Source of the DNA: Xylocopa sonorina
Taxonomy: Eukaryota; Arthropoda; Insecta; Hymenoptera; Apidae
Reading direction: 5' to 3'
Assembly (NCBI RefSeq): GCF_050948175.1
Contig: NW_027490252.1
Location: forward strand, 620,001-684,000
DNA length: 64,000 bases
Shown here: positions 13,526-29,096 of the stretch, piece by piece
Layout of the letters: the number at the start of each line of letters is the position of its first letter
Numbering within the stretch: position 1 is the stretch's first letter
The notes under the pieces: generated by a model
Told to the model about the DNA's origin: nothing
The model's database searches: none
Seen by the model: the letters and a program-made list of their open reading frames with translations, nothing else
Program-made: the position numbers and the translations under genes

Positions 13526-15843
13526 TTGGAACTCTATTGCTGCGATACGTAGACATCTGCAAACGCCATTTCCTAGCATGGAAGTGTCGCATTTACATTC
13601 TTTTAATGTGAATACGAGATATACATGACACTTCGCAATGAATATTATATCTTATCATGAAACATAGCAGTGAGATGCGATATCGCGTTTTAAGAAGCAT
13701 TAGAACTCTATTGCTACGATACGCAGTCATCTGCAAACGCTATTTCCTAGCATGGAAGTGTCGCATTTACATTCATTTGAAGTGAATACGAGGTATACAT
13801 GACACTTCGAAATGAATATTATACCTTATCATGAAACATAGAAGAGTGATGCGATATCGCGTTTTAGGAAGCATTGGATCTCTATTGCTGCGATACGTAG
13901 ACATCTGCAAACGCTATTTCCTAGCAAGGAAGTGTCGCATTTACATTCTTTTGAAGTGAATACGAGGTATACATGGCACTTCGCAATGGATATTACACCT
14001 TATCATGAAACATAGAAGAGAGGTGCGATATCGCGTTTTAGGAAGTATTAAAACTCTATTGCTGCGATACGTAGACATCTGCAAACGCTATTTCCTAGCA
14101 TGGAAGTGTCGCATTTACAGTCATTTGAAGTGAATACGAGGTATACATGACGCTTCGCAATGAATATTATACCTTATCATGAAACATAGAAGGGAGATGC
14201 GATATCGCGTTTTAGGAAGCATTGGAACTCTATTGCTGCGATACGTAGACATCTGCAAACGCTATTTCCTAGCATGGAAGTGTCTTATTTACGTTCATTT
14301 GAAGTGAATACGAGGTATACATGACACTTCGCAATGAATATTATATCTTATCATGAAACATAGAAGTGAGATGCGATATCGCGCTCTAAGAAGCATTAGA
14401 ACTCTATTGCTACGATACGTAGACATCTGCACACGCTATTTCCTAGCATGGAAGTGTCGCATTTACATTCTTTTGATGTGAATACGAGATATACATGACA
14501 CTTCGCAATGAATATTATATCTTATCATGAAACATAGGAATGAAGTGCTATATCGCGTTTTGAGAAGCATTAGAACTCTATTGCTACGATACGTAGACAT
14601 CTGCAAACGCTATTTCCTAGCATGGAAGTGTCTCATTTACGTTCATTTGAAGTGAATACGAGGTATACATGACACTTCGCAATGAATATTATATCTTATC
14701 ATGAAACATAGAAGTGAGATGCGATATCGCGCTCTAAGAAGCATTAGAACTCTATTTCTACGATACGTAGACATCTGCACACGCTATTTCCTAGCATGGA
14801 AGTGTCATATTTACGTTCTTTTGAAGTGAATACGAGGTATACATGACACTTCGCAATGAATATTGTATCTTATCATGAAACATAGGAATGAGGTGCTATA
14901 TCGCGTTTTGAGAAGCATTAGAGCTCTATTGCTACGATACGTAGACATCTGCAAGCTCTATTTCCTACCATGGAAGTGTCGCATTTACATTCATTTGAAG
15001 TGAATACGATGTATACATGACGCTTCGCAATGAATATTATACCTTATCATGAAACATAGAAGAGAGATGCGATATCGCGTTTTAGGAAGCATTGGAACTC
15101 TATTGCTGCGATATGTAGACATCTGCAAACGCCATTTCCTAGCATGGAAGTGTCGCATTTACATTCTTTTGATGTGAATACGAGATATACATGACACTTC
15201 GCAATGAATATTATATCTTATCATGAAACATAGCAGTGAGATGCGATATCGCGTTTTAAGAAGCATTAGAACTCTATTGCTACGATACGCAGTCATCTGC
15301 AAACGCTATTTCCTAGCATGGAAGTGTCGCATTTACATTCATTTGAAGTGAATACGAGGTATACATGACACTTCGAAATGAATATTATACCTTATCATGA
15401 AACATAGAAGAGTGATGCGATATCGCGTTTTAGGAAGCATTGGATCTCTATTGCTGCGATACGTAGACATCTGCAAACGCTATTTCCTAGCATGGAAGTG
15501 TCGCATTTACATTCATTTGAAGTGAATACGAGGTATACATGACATTTCGTAATGATTATTATACCTTATCATGAAACATAGAAGAGTGATGCGATATCGC
15601 GTTTTAGGAAGCATTGGATCTCTATTGCTGCGATACGTAGACATCTGCAAACGCTATTTCCTAGCAAGGAAGTGTCGCATTTACATACTTTTGAAGTGAA
15701 TACGAGGTATACATGGCACTTCGCAATGGATATTATACCTTATCATGAAACATAGAAGAGAGGTGCGATATCGCGTTTTAGGAAGTATTAAAACTCTATT
15801 GCTGCGATACGTAGACATCTGCAAACGCTATTTCCTAGCATGG

Positions 15844-18802
15844 AAGTGTCGCATTTACATTCCTTTGAAGTGAATACGAGATATGCATGACACTTCGCAA
15901 TGAATATTTTATCTTATCATGAAACATAGGAATGAGGTGCTATATCGCGTTTTGAAAAGCATTAGAACTCTATTGCTAATATGCATAGACATCTGCAAAC
16001 TCTATTTCCTAGCATTACACTTACATTCCACTTACATTCCACTGAAGTGAATACGAGGTATACATAACACTCCACAATGAATATTATATCTTATCACGAA
16101 ACATAGAAATGAAATGCGGCATCTCGTTTTAAGACGCATTAGAACTCTATTGCTGCGATACGTAGACATCTGCAAAGGCTATTTCCTAGCATGGAAGGGT
16201 CGCATTTACATTCTTTTGAAGTGAGTACGAGGTATACATAACACTCCATAATGAATACTATATCTTATCATGAAACATAGAAGTGAGATGCGATATCGCG
16301 TTCTAAGAAGCATTAGAACTCTATTGCTACGATACGTAGACATCTGCAAACGCTATTTCCTAGGATGGAAGGGTCGCATTTACATTCATTTGAAGTGAAT
16401 ACGAGGTATACATGACACTCCACAATGAATATTATATTTTATCACGGAACCTAGAAATGAAATGAGGCATCTCGTTTTAAGAAGCATTAGAACTCCATTG
16501 CTACGATACGTAGACATCTGCAAACGCTATTTCCTAGCATGGAAGTGTCGCACTTACATTCTTTTGATGTGAATAAGAGATATACATGACACTTCGCAAT
16601 GAATATTATATCTTATCATGAAACATAGGAATGAAGTGCTATATCGCGTTTTGAGAAGCATTAGAACTCTATTGCTACGATACGTAGACATCTGCAAACG
16701 CTATTTCCTAGCATGGAAGTGTCTTATTTACGTTCATTTGAAGTGAATACGAGGTATACATGACACTTCGCAATGACTACTATATCTTATCATGAAACAT
16801 AGAAGTGAGATTCGATATCGCGCTCTAAGAAGCATTAGAACTCTATTGCTACGATACGTAGACATCTGCACACGCTATTTCCTAGCATGGAAGTGTCTTA
16901 TTTACGTTCTTTTGAAGTGAATACGAGGTATACATGACACTTCGCAATGAATATTATATCTTATCATGAAACATAGGAATGAGGTGCTATATCGCGTTTT
17001 GAGAAGCATTAGAGCTCTATTGCTACGATACGTAGACATCTGCAAACGCTATTTCCTAGCATGGAAGTGTCGCATTTACGTTCTTTTGAAGTGAATACGA
17101 GGTATACATGACACTTCGCAATGAATATTACATCTTATCATGAAACATAGAAGTGAGATGCGATATCGCGTTCTAAGAAGCACTAGAACTCTATTGCTAC
17201 GATACGTAGACATCTGCAAACGCTATTTCCTAGGATGGAAGGGTCGCATTTACATTCTTTTGGAGTGAGTACGAGGTATACATAACACTCCATAATGAAT
17301 ATTATATCTTATCATGGAGCATAGAAGTGAGATGCGATTTGGCATTTTAACAATCATTAGAACTCTATTGTTTCGACACGTAGTCATCTGGAAACGCTAT
17401 TTCCTAGCAAGGAAGTGTCGCATTTACATCCTTTTGAAGTGAATACGAGGTATACATGACAATTCGCAATGAATATTATATCTGATCATGAAACATAGAA
17501 GTGAGATGCGATATCGCGTTCTAAGAAGCACTAGAACTCTATTGCTACGATACGTAGACATCTGCAAACGCTATTTCCTAGGATGGAAGGGTCGCATTTA
17601 CATTCTTTTGAAGTGAGTACGAGGTATACATAACACTCCATAATGAATATTATATCTTCTCATGAAACATAGCAGTGAGATGCGATATCGCGTTTTAAGA
17701 AGCATTAGAACTCTATTGCTGCGATACGTAGACATCTGCAAACGCTATTTCCTAGCATGGAAGTGTCGCATTTACATTCTTTTGAAGTGAATACGAGGTA
17801 TACATGACACTTCGCAATGAGTATTATATCTTATCATGAAACAGGAATGAGGTGCTATATCGCGTTTTGAGAAGCATTAGAACTCTATTGCTACGATACG
17901 TAGACATCTGCAAACGCTATTTCCTAGCATGGAAGTGTCGCATTTACATTCTTTTGAAGTGAATACGAGGTATACATGACACTTCGCAATGAATATTATA
18001 TCTTATCATGAAACATAGGAATGAGGTGCTATATCGCGTTTTGAGAAGCATTAGAGCTCTATTGCTACGATACGTAGACATCTGCAAACGCTATTTCCTA
18101 GCATGGAAGTGTCGCATTTACGTTCTTTTGAAGTGAATACGAGGTATACATGACACTTCGCAATGAATATTATATCTTATCATGAAACATAGAAGTGAGA
18201 TGCGATATCGCGTTCTAAGAAGCACTAGAACTCTATTGCTACGATACGTAGACATCTGCAAACGCTATTTCCTAGGATGGAAGGGTCGCATTTACATTCT
18301 TTTGAAGTGAGTACGAGGTATACATAACACTCCATAATGAATATTATATCTTCTCATGAAACATAGCAGTGAGATGCGATATCGCGTTTTAAGAAGCATT
18401 AGAGCTCTATTGCTACGACACGTAGACATCTGCAAACGCTATTTCCTATCATGGAAGTGTCGCATTTCAATTCGTTTGAAGTGAATACGAGATATACATG
18501 ACACTTCGCAATGAATATTATATCTTATCATGAAACATAGAAGTGAGATGCGATATGGCATTTTAAGAATCGTTAGAACTCTATTGTTTCGACACGTAGT
18601 CATCTGGAAACGCTATTTCCTAGCAAGGAAGTGTCGCATTTACATCCTTTTGAAGTGAATACGAGGTATACATGACACTTCGCAATGAATATTATATCTG
18701 ATCATGAAACATAGAAATGAGATGCGACATCTCGTTTTAAGAAGCATTAGAACTCTGTTGCTACGATACGCAGACATCTGCAAACGCTATTTAGTAGCAT
18801 CG
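15844..18802 (+). repeat. F-to-H block, copy 1 (21-monomer family)
   Basis: It runs from an F-type monomer (TAATATGCAT at 15977) to an H-type monomer (CTATTTAGTAGCATCG at 18787). The marker-to-marker distance is 2810 bp. A 2-base deletion in the block (ATGAAACAGGAATG near 17842) brings the expected value of 2812 down to that figure. The same block recurs at 38120-41081 and 46823-49783, and with four monomers missing at 35159-37423. Confidence 0.85.
16018..16194 (+). repeat. 177-bp variant monomer (copy 4)
   Basis: It has the full 177-type sequence including TATCACGAAAC and the rare AAGACGCATTAG. It follows the F-type monomer at 15844-16017 and opens the first F-to-H block. Confidence 0.88.
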
Positions 18803-20059
18803 AAGTGTCGCATTTACATTCATTTGAAGTGAATACGAAGTATACATGACACTTCGAAAGGAATATTATACCTTATCATGAAACATAGAAGAGTGATGCG
18901 ATATCGCGTTTTAGGATGCATTGGATCTCTATTGCTGCGATACGTAGACATCTGCAAACGCTATTTCCTAGCATGGAAGTGTCGCATTTACATTCTTTTG
19001 AAGTGAATACGAGGTATACATGACACTTCGCAATGAATATTATATCTTATCATGAAACATAGGAATGAGGTGCTATATCGCGTTTTGAGAAGCATTAGAA
19101 CTCTATTGCTACGATACGTAGACATCTGCAAACGCTATTTCCTAGCATAGAAGTGTCGCGTTTACATTCTTTTGAAGTGAATACGAGGTATAAATGACAC
19201 TTCGCAATGAATATTGTACCTTATCGTGAAACATAGAAGAGAGATGCGATATCGCGTTTTAGGAAGCATTGGAACTCTATTCCTGCGATACGTAGACATC
19301 TGCAAACGCTATTTCCTAGCATGGAAGTATCTTATTTACGTTCTTTTGAAGTGAATACGAGGTATACATGACACTTCGCAATGAATATTATATCTTATCA
19401 TGAAACATAGAAGTGAGATGCGATATCGCGTTCTAAGAAGCACTAGAACTCTATTGCTACGATACGTAGACATCTGCAAACGCTATTTCCTAGGATGGAA
19501 GGGTCGCATTTACATTCTTTTGAAGTGAGTACGAGGTATACATGACACTCCATAATGAATATTATATCTTCTCATGAAACATGGCAGTGAGATGCGATAT
19601 CGCGTTTTAAGAACCATTAGAACTCTATTGCTACGACACGTAGACATCTGCAAACGCTATTTCCTAGCATGGAAGTGTCGCATTTTCATTCATTTGAAGT
19701 GAATACGAGATATACATGACACTTCGCAATGAATATTATATCTTATCATGAAACATAGGAATGAAGTGCTATATCGCGTTTTGAGAAGCATTAGAACTCT
19801 ATTGCTACGATACGTAGACATCTGCAAACGCTATTTCCTAGGATGGAAGTGTCGCATTTACATTCATTTGAAGTGAATACGAGGTATACATGACACTCCA
19901 CAATGAATATTATATCTTATCACGGAACATAGAAATGAAATGAGGCATCTCGTTTTAAGAAGCATTAGAACTCTATTGCTACGATACGTAGACATCTGCA
20001 AACGCTATTTCCTAGCATGGAAGTGTCGCATTTACATTCTTTTGATGTGAATAAGAGAT

Positions 20060-21450
20060 ATACATGGCACTTCGCAATGGATATTATACCTTATCATGAA
20101 ACATAGAAGAGAGGTGCGATATCGCGTTTTAGGAAGCATTAAAACTCTATTGCTGCGATACGTAGACATCTGCAAACGCTATTTCCTAGCATGGAAGTGT
20201 CGCATTTACATTCCTTTGAAGTGAATACGAGATATGCATGACACTTCGCACTGAATATTATATCATATCATGAAACATAGGAATGAGGTGCTATATCGCG
20301 TTTTGAGAAGCATTAGAGCTCTATTGCTACGATACGTAGACATCTGCAAACTCTATTTCCTAGCATGGAAGTGTCGCATTTACATTCATTTGAAGTGAAT
20401 ACGAGGTGTACATGACGCTTCGCAATGAATATTATACCTTATCATGAAACATAGAAGAGAGATGCGATATCGCGTCTTAGGAAGCATTGGAACTCTATTG
20501 CTGCGATACGTAGACATCTGCAAACGCCCTTTCCTAGCATGGAAGTGTCGCATTTACATTCTTTTGATGTGAATACGAGATATACATGACACTTCGCAAT
20601 GAATATTATATCTTATCATGAAACATAGCAGTGAGATGCGATATCGCGTTTTAAGAAGCATTAGAACTCTATTGCTACGATACGCAGTCATCTGCAAACG
20701 CTATTTCCTAGCATGGAAGTGTCGCGTTTACATTCATTTGAAGTGAATACGAGGTATACATGACACTTCGAAATGAATATTATACCTTATCATGAAACAT
20801 AGAAGAGTGATGCGATATCGCGTTTTAGGAAGCATTGGATCTCTATTGCTGCGATACGTAGACATCTGCAAACGCTATTTCCTAGCAAGGAAGTGTCGCA
20901 TTTACATTCTTTTGAAGTGAATACGAGGTATACATGGCACTTCGCAATGGATATTATACCTTATCATGAAACATAGAAGAGAGGTGCGATATCGCGTTTT
21001 AGGAAGCATTAAAACTCTATTGCTGCGATACGTAGACATCTGCAAACGCTATTTCCTAGCATGGAAGTGTCGCATTTACATTCCTTTGAAGTGAATACGA
21101 GATATGCATGACACTTCGCACTGAATATTATATCATATCATGAAACATAGGAATGAGGTGCTATATCGCGTTTTGAGAAGCATTAGAGCTCTATTGCTAC
21201 GATACGTAGACATCTGCAAACTCTATTTCCTAGCATGGAAGTGTCGCATTTACATTCATTTGAAGTGAATACGAGGTGTACATGACGCTTCGCAATGAAT
21301 ATTATACCTTATCATGAAACATAGAAGAGAGATGCGATATCGCGTCTTAGGAAGCATTGGAACTCTATTGCTGCGATACGTAGACATCTGCAAACGCCCT
21401 TTCCTAGCATGGAAGTGTCGCATTTACATTCTTTTGATGTGAATACGAGG
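20060..21450 (+). repeat. 870-bp offset repeat (5 monomers), partial copies
   Basis: The rare CACTGAATATTATATCATATC block recurs at 20251 and 21121, 870 bp apart, with the same neighbours. Matching sequence covers about 20060-20580 and 20930-21450. It breaks within a monomer at both ends, for example at TTTTGATGTGAATACGAG near 21440, where the next part switches to the AACACTCCAC type. This looks like a crossover patch rather than a clean tandem duplication. Confidence 0.75.
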
Positions 21451-21609
21451 TATACATAACACTCCACAATGAATATTATATCTTATCATGAAACATAGAA
21501 GTGAGATGCGATATCGCGTTCTAAGAAGCATTAGAACTCTATTGCTACGATACGTAGACACCTGCAAACGCTATTTCCTAGCATGGAAGTGTCTTATTTA
21601 CGTTCATTT

Positions 21610-24600
21610 GAAGTGAATACGAGGTATACATGACACTTCGCAATGAATATTACATCTTATCATGAAACATAGAAGTGAGATGCGATATCGCGCTCTAAGA
21701 AGCATTAGAACTCTATTGCTACGATACGTAGACATCTGCACACGCTATTTCCTAGCATGGAAGTGTCTTATTTACGTTCATTTGAAGTGAATACGAGGTA
21801 TACATGACACCTCACAATGAATATTATATCTTATCATGAAACATAGAAGTGTGATGCGATATCGCGCTCTAAGAAGCATTAGAACTCTATTGCTACGATA
21901 CGTAGACATCTGCACACGCTATTTCCTAGCATGGAAGTGTCTTATTTACGTTCTTTTGAAGTGAATACGAGGTATACATGACACTTCGCAATGAATATTA
22001 TATCTTATCATGAAACATAGGAATGAGGTGCTATATCGCGTTTTGAGAAGCATTAGAGCTCTATTGCTACGATACGTAGACATCTGCAAACGCTATTTCC
22101 TAGCATGGAAGTGTCGCATTTACATTCATTTGAAGTGAATACGAGGTATACATGACGCTTCGCAATGAATATTATATCTTATCATGAAACATAGAAGTGA
22201 GATGCGATATCGCGCTCTAAGAAGCATTAGAACTCTATTGCTACGATACGTAGACATCTGCACACGCTATTTCCTAGCATGGAAGTGTCTTATTTACGTT
22301 CATTTGAAGTGAATACGAGGTATACATGACACCTCGCAATGAATATTATATCTTATCATGAAACATAGAAGTGAGATGCGATATCGCGCTCTAAGAAGTA
22401 TTAGAACTCTATTGCTACGATACGTAGACATCTGCACACGCTATTTCCTAGCATGGAAGTGTCTTATTTACGTTCTTTTGAAGTGAATACGAGGTATACA
22501 TGACACTTCGCAATGAATATTATATCTTATCATGAAACATAGGAATGAGGTGCTATATCGCGTTTTGAGAAGCATTAGAGCTCTATTGCTACGATACGTA
22601 GACATCTGCAAACGCTATTTCCTAGCATGGAAGTGTCGCATTTACATTCATTTGAAGTGAATACGAGGTATACATGACGCTTCGCAATGAATATTATACC
22701 TTATCATGAAACATAGAAGAGAGATGCGATATCGCGTTTTAGGAAGCATTGGAACTCTATTGCTGCGATACGTAGACATCTGCAAACGCTATTTCCTAGC
22801 ATGGAAGTGTCGCATTTACATTCTTTTGATGTGAATACGAGATATACATGACACTTCGCAATGAAAATTATATCTTATCATGAAACATAGCAGTGAGATG
22901 CGATATCGCGTTTTAAGAAGCATTAGAACTCTATTGCTACGATACGCAGACATCTGCAAACGCTATTTCCTAGCATGGAGGTGTCGTATTTACATTCTTT
23001 TGATGTGAATACGAGATATACATGACACTTCGCAATGAATATTATATCTTATCATGAAACATAGGAATGAAGTGCTATATCGCGTTTTGAGAAGCATTAG
23101 AACTCTATTGCTACGATACGTAGACATCTGCAAACGCTATTTCCTAGGATGGAAGGGTCGCATTTACATTCATTTGAAGTGAATACGAGGTATACATGAC
23201 ACTCCACAATGAATATTATATCTTATCACGGAACATAGAAATGAAATGAGGCATCTCGTTTTAAGAAGCATTAGAACTCTATTGCTACGATACGTAGACA
23301 TCTGCAAACGCTATTTCCTAGCATGGAAGTGTCGCATTTACATTCTTTTGATGTGAATAAGAGATATACATGACACTTCGCAATGAATATTATATCTTAT
23401 CATGAAACATAGGAATGAAGTGCTATATCGCGTTTTGAGAAGCATTAGAACTCTATTGCTACGATACGTAGACATCTGCAAACGCTATTTCCTAGCATGG
23501 AAGTGTCTTATTTACGTTCATTTGAAGTGAATACGAGGTATACATGACACTTCGCAATGACTATTATATCTTATCATGAAACATAGAAGTGAGATTCGAT
23601 ATCGCGCTCTAAGAAGCATTAGAACTCTATTGCTACGATACGTAGACATCTGCACACGCTATTTCCTAGCATGGAAGTGTCTTATTTACGTTCTTTTGAA
23701 GTGAATACGAGGTATACATGACACTTCGCAATGAATATTACATCTTATCATGAAACATAGAAGTGAGATGCGATATCGCGCTCTAAGAAGCATTAGAACT
23801 CTATTGCTACGATACGTAGACATCTGCACACGCTATTTCCTAGCATGGAAGTGTCTTATTTACGTTCATTTGAAGTGAATACGAGGTATACATGACACCT
23901 CACAATGAATATTATATCTTATCATGAAACATAGAAGTGTGATGCGATATCGCGCTCTAAGAAGCATTAGAACTCTATTGCTACGATACGTAGACATCTG
24001 CACACGCTATTTCCTAGCATGGAAGTGTCTTATTTACGTTCTTTTGAAGTGAATACGAGGTATACATGACACTTCGCAATGAATATTATATCTTATCATG
24101 AAACATAGGAATGAGGTGCTATATCGCGTTTTGAGAAGCATTAGAGCTCTATTGCTACGATACGTAGACATCTGCAAACGCTATTTCCTAGCATGGAAGT
24201 GTCGCATTTACATTCATTTGAAGTGAATACGAGGTATACATGACGCTTCGCAATGAATATTATATCTTATCATGAAACATAGAAGTGAGATGCGATATCG
24301 CGCTCTAAGAAGCATTAGAACTCTATTGCTACGATACGTAGACATCTGCACACGCTATTTCCTAGCATGGAAGTGTCTTATTTACGTTCATTTGAAGTGA
24401 ATACGAGGTATACATGACACCTCGCAATGAATATTATATCTTATCATGAAACATAGAAGTGAGATGCGATATCGCGCTCTAAGAAGTATTAGAACTCTAT
24501 TGCTACGATACGTAGACATCTGCACACGCTATTTCCTAGCATGGAAGTGTCTTATTTACGTTCTTTTGAAGTGAATACGAGGTATACATGACACTTCGCA

Positions 24601-25790
24601 ATGAATATTATATCTTATCATGAAACATAGGAATGAGGTGCTATATCGCGTTTTGAGAAGCATTAGAGCTCTATTGCTACGATACGTAGACATCTGCAAA
24701 CGCTATTTCCTAGCATGGAAGTGTCGCATTTACATTCATTTGAAGTGAATACGAGGTATACATGACGCTTCGCAATGAATATTATACCTTATCATGAAAC
24801 ATAGAAGAGAGATGCGATATCGCGTTTTAGGAAGCATTGGAACTCTATTGCTGCGATACGTAGACATCTGCAAACGCTATTTCCTAGCATGGAAGTGTCG
24901 CATTTACATTCTTTTGATGTGAATACGAGATATACATGACACTTCGCAATGAAAATTATATCTTATCATGAAACATAGCAGTGAGATGCGATATCGCGTT
25001 TTAAGAAGCATTAGAACTCTATTGCTACGATACGCAGACATCTGCAAACGCTATTTCCTAGCATGGAGGTGTCGTATTTACATTCTTTTGATGTGAATAC
25101 GAGATATACATGACACTTCGCAATGAATATTATATCTTATCATGAAACATAGGAATGAAGTGCTATATCGCGTTTTGAGAAGCATTAGAACTCTATTGCT
25201 ACGATACGTAGACATCTGCAAACGCTATTTCCTAGGATGGAAGGGTCGCATTTACATTCATTTGAAGTGAATACGAGGTATACATGACACTCCACAATGA
25301 ATATTATATCTTATCACGGAACATAGAAATGAAATGAGGCATCTCGTTTTAAGAAGCATTAGAACTCTATTGCTACGATACGTAGACATCTGCAAACGCT
25401 ATTTCCTAGCATGGAAGTGTCGCATTTACATTCTTTTGATGTGAATAAGAGATATACATGACACTTCGCAATGAATATTATATCTTATCATGAAACATAG
25501 GAATGAAGTGCTATATCGCGTTTTGAGAAGCATTAGAACTCTATTGCTACGATACGTAGACATCTGCAAACGCTATTTCCTAGCATGGAAGTGTCTTATT
25601 TACGTTCATTTGAAGTGAATACGAGGTATACATGACACTTCGCAATGACTATTATATCTTATCATGAAACATAGAAGTGAGATTCGATATCGCGCTCTAA
25701 GAAGCATTAGAACTCTATTGCTACGATACGTAGACATCTGCACACGCTATTTCCTAGCATGGAAGTGTCTTATTTACGTTCTTTTGAAGT
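21610..25790 (+). repeat. 2088-bp higher-order repeat (12 monomers), two tandem units
   Basis: Unit 1 is about 21610-23700 and unit 2 about 23701-25790. ACCTCACAATG recurs with its following base at 21811 and 23899, and ATGAAAATTATATC at 22861 and 24949, both exactly 2088 bp. By eye the units are almost identical. The same monomer order is found at about 5.2-7.3 kb (CTCACAATGA at 5454, 94 monomers earlier after indel correction), so this pair is a later duplication of a segment already copied at long range. Confidence 0.88.
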
Positions 25791-28700
25791 GAATACGAGG
25801 TATACATGACACTTCGCAATGAATATTATATCTTATCATGAAACATAGGAATGAGGTGCTATATCGCGTTTTGAGAAGCATTAGAGCTCTATTGCTACGA
25901 TACGTAGACATCTGCAAACTCTATTTCCTAGCATGGAAGTGTCGCATTTACATTCATTTGAAGTGAATACGAGGTATACATGACGCTTCGCAATGAATAT
26001 TATATCTTATCATGAAACATAGGAATGAGGTGCTATATCGCGTTTTGAGAAGCATTAGAGCTCTATTGCTACGATACGTAGACATCTGCAAACGCTATTT
26101 CCTAGCATGGAAGTGTCGCATTTACGTTCTTTTGAAGTGAATACGAGGTATACATGACACTTCGCAATGAATATTACATCTTATCATGAAACATAGAAGT
26201 GAGATGCGATATCGCGTTCTAAGAAGCACTAGAACTCTATTGCTACGATACGTAGACATCTGCAAACGCTATTTCCTAGGATGGAAGGGTCGCATTTACA
26301 TTCTTTTGAAGTGAGTACGAGGTATACATAACACTCCATAAAGAATATTATATCTTATCATGAAACATAGAAGTGAGATGCGATTTGGCATTTTAACAAT
26401 CATTAGAACTCTATTGTTTCGACACGTAGTCATCTGGAAACGCTATTTCCTAGCAAGGAAGTGTCGCATTTACATCCTTTTGAAGTGAATACGAGGTATA
26501 CATGACACTTCGCAATGAATATTATATCTGATCATGAAACATAGAAGTGAGATGCGATATCGCGTTCTAAGAAGCACTAGAACTCTATTGCTACGATACG
26601 TAGACATCTGCAAACGCTATTTCCTAGGATGGAAGGGTCGCATTTACATTCTTTTGAAGTGAGTACGAGGTATACATAACACTCCATAATGAATATTATA
26701 TCTTCTCATGAAACATAGCAGTGAGATGCGATATCGCGTTTTAAGAAGCATTAGATCTCTATTGCTGCGATACGTAGACATCTGCAAACGCTATTTCCTA
26801 GCATGGAAGTGTCGAATTTACATTCTTTTGAAGTGAATACGAGGTATACATGACACTTCGCAATGAGTATTATATCTTATCATGAAACATAGGAATGAGG
26901 CGCTATATCGCGTTTTGAGAAGCATTAGAACTCTATTGCTACGATACGTAGACATCTGCAAACGCTATTTCCTAGCATGGAAGTGTCGCATTTACATTCT
27001 TTTGAAGTGAATACGAGGTATACATGACACTTCGCAATGAATATTATATCTTATCATGAAACATAGGAATGAGGTGCTATATCGCGTTTTGAGAAGCATT
27101 AGAGCTCTATTGCTACGATACGTAGACATCTGCAAACGCTATTTCCTAGCATGGAAGTGTCGCATTTACGTTCTTTTGAAGTGAATACGAGGTATACATG
27201 ACACTTCGCAATGAATATTATATCTTATCATGAAACATAGAAGTGAGATGCGATATCGCGTTCTAAGAAGCACTAGAACTCTATTGCTACGATACGTAGA
27301 CATCTGCAAACGCTATTTCCTAGGATGGAAGGGTCGCATTTACATTCTTTTGAAGTGAGTACGAGGTATACATAACACTCCATAATGAATATTATATCTT
27401 CTCATGAAACATAGCAGTGAGATGCGATATCGCGTTTTAAGAAGCATTAGAGCTCTATTGCTACGACACGTAGACATCTGCAAACGCTATTTCCTATCAT
27501 GGAAGTGTCGCATTTCAATTCGTTTGAAGTGAATACGAGATATACATGACACTTCGCAATGAATATTATATCTTATCATGAAACATAGAAGTGAGATGCG
27601 ATATGGCATTTTAAGAATCGTTAGAACTCTATTGTTTCGACACGTAGTCATCTGGAAACGCTATTTCCTAGCAAGGAAGTGTCGCATTTACATCCTTTTG
27701 AAGTGAATACGAGGTATACATGACACTTCGCAATGAATATTATATCTGATCATGAAACATAGAAATGAGATGCGACATCTCGTTTTAAGAAGCATTAGAA
27801 CTCTGTTGCTACGATACGCAGACATCTGCAAACGCTATTTAGTAGCATCGAAGTGTCGCATTTACATTCATTTGAAGTGAATACGAAGTATACATGACAC
27901 TTCGAAAGGAATATTATACCTTATCATGAAACATAGAAGAGTGATGCGATATCGCGTTTTAGGATGCATTGGATCTCTATTGCTGCGATACGTAGACATC
28001 TGCAAACGCTATTTCCTAGCATGGAAGTGTCGCATTTACATTCTTTTGAAGTGAATACGAGGTATACATGACACTTCGCAATGAATATTATATCTTATCA
28101 TGAAACATAGGAATGAGGTGCTATATCGCGTTTTGAGAAGCATTAGAACTCTATTGCTACGATACGTAGACATCTGCAAACGCTATTTCCTAGCATAGAA
28201 GTGTCGCGTTTACATTCTTTTGAAGTGAATACGAGGTATAAATGACACTTCGCAATGAATATTGTACCTTATCGTGAAACATAGAAGAGAGATGCGATAT
28301 CGCGTTTTAGGAAGCATTGGAACTCTATTCCTGCGATACGTAGACATCTGCAAACGCTATTTCCTAGCATGGAAGTATCTTATTTACGTTCTTTTGAAGT
28401 GAATACGAGGTATACATGACACTTCGCAATGAATATTATATCTTATCATGAAACATAGAAGTGAGATGCGATATCGCGTTCTAAGAAGCACTAGAACTCT
28501 ATTGCTACGATACGTAGACATCTGCAAACGCTATTTCCTAGGATGGAAGGGTCGCATTTACATTCTTTTGAAGTGAGTACGAGGTATACATGACACTCCA
28601 TAATGAATATTATATCTTCTCATGAAACATGGCAGTGAGATGCTATATCGCGTTTTAAGAACCATTAGAACTCTATTGCTACGACACGTAGACATCTGCA

Positions 28701-29096
28701 AACGCTATTTCCTAGCATGGAAGTGTCGCATTTTCATTCATTTGAAGTGAATACGAGATATACATGACACTTCGCAATGAACATTATATCTTATCATGAA
28801 ACATAGAAGTGAGATGCGATGTGGCATTTTAAGAATCATTAGAACTCTATTGTTTCGACACGTAGTCATCTGGAAACGCTATTTCCTAGCAAGGAAGTGT
28901 CGCATTTACATCCTTTTGAAGTGAATACGAGGTATACATGACACTTCGCAATGAATATTATATCTTATCATGAAACATAGAAGTGAGATGCGATATCGCG
29001 TTCTAAGAAGCACTAGAACACTATTGCTACGATACGTAGACATCTGCAAACGCTATTTCCTAGGATGGAAGGGTCGCATTTACTTTCTTTTGAAGT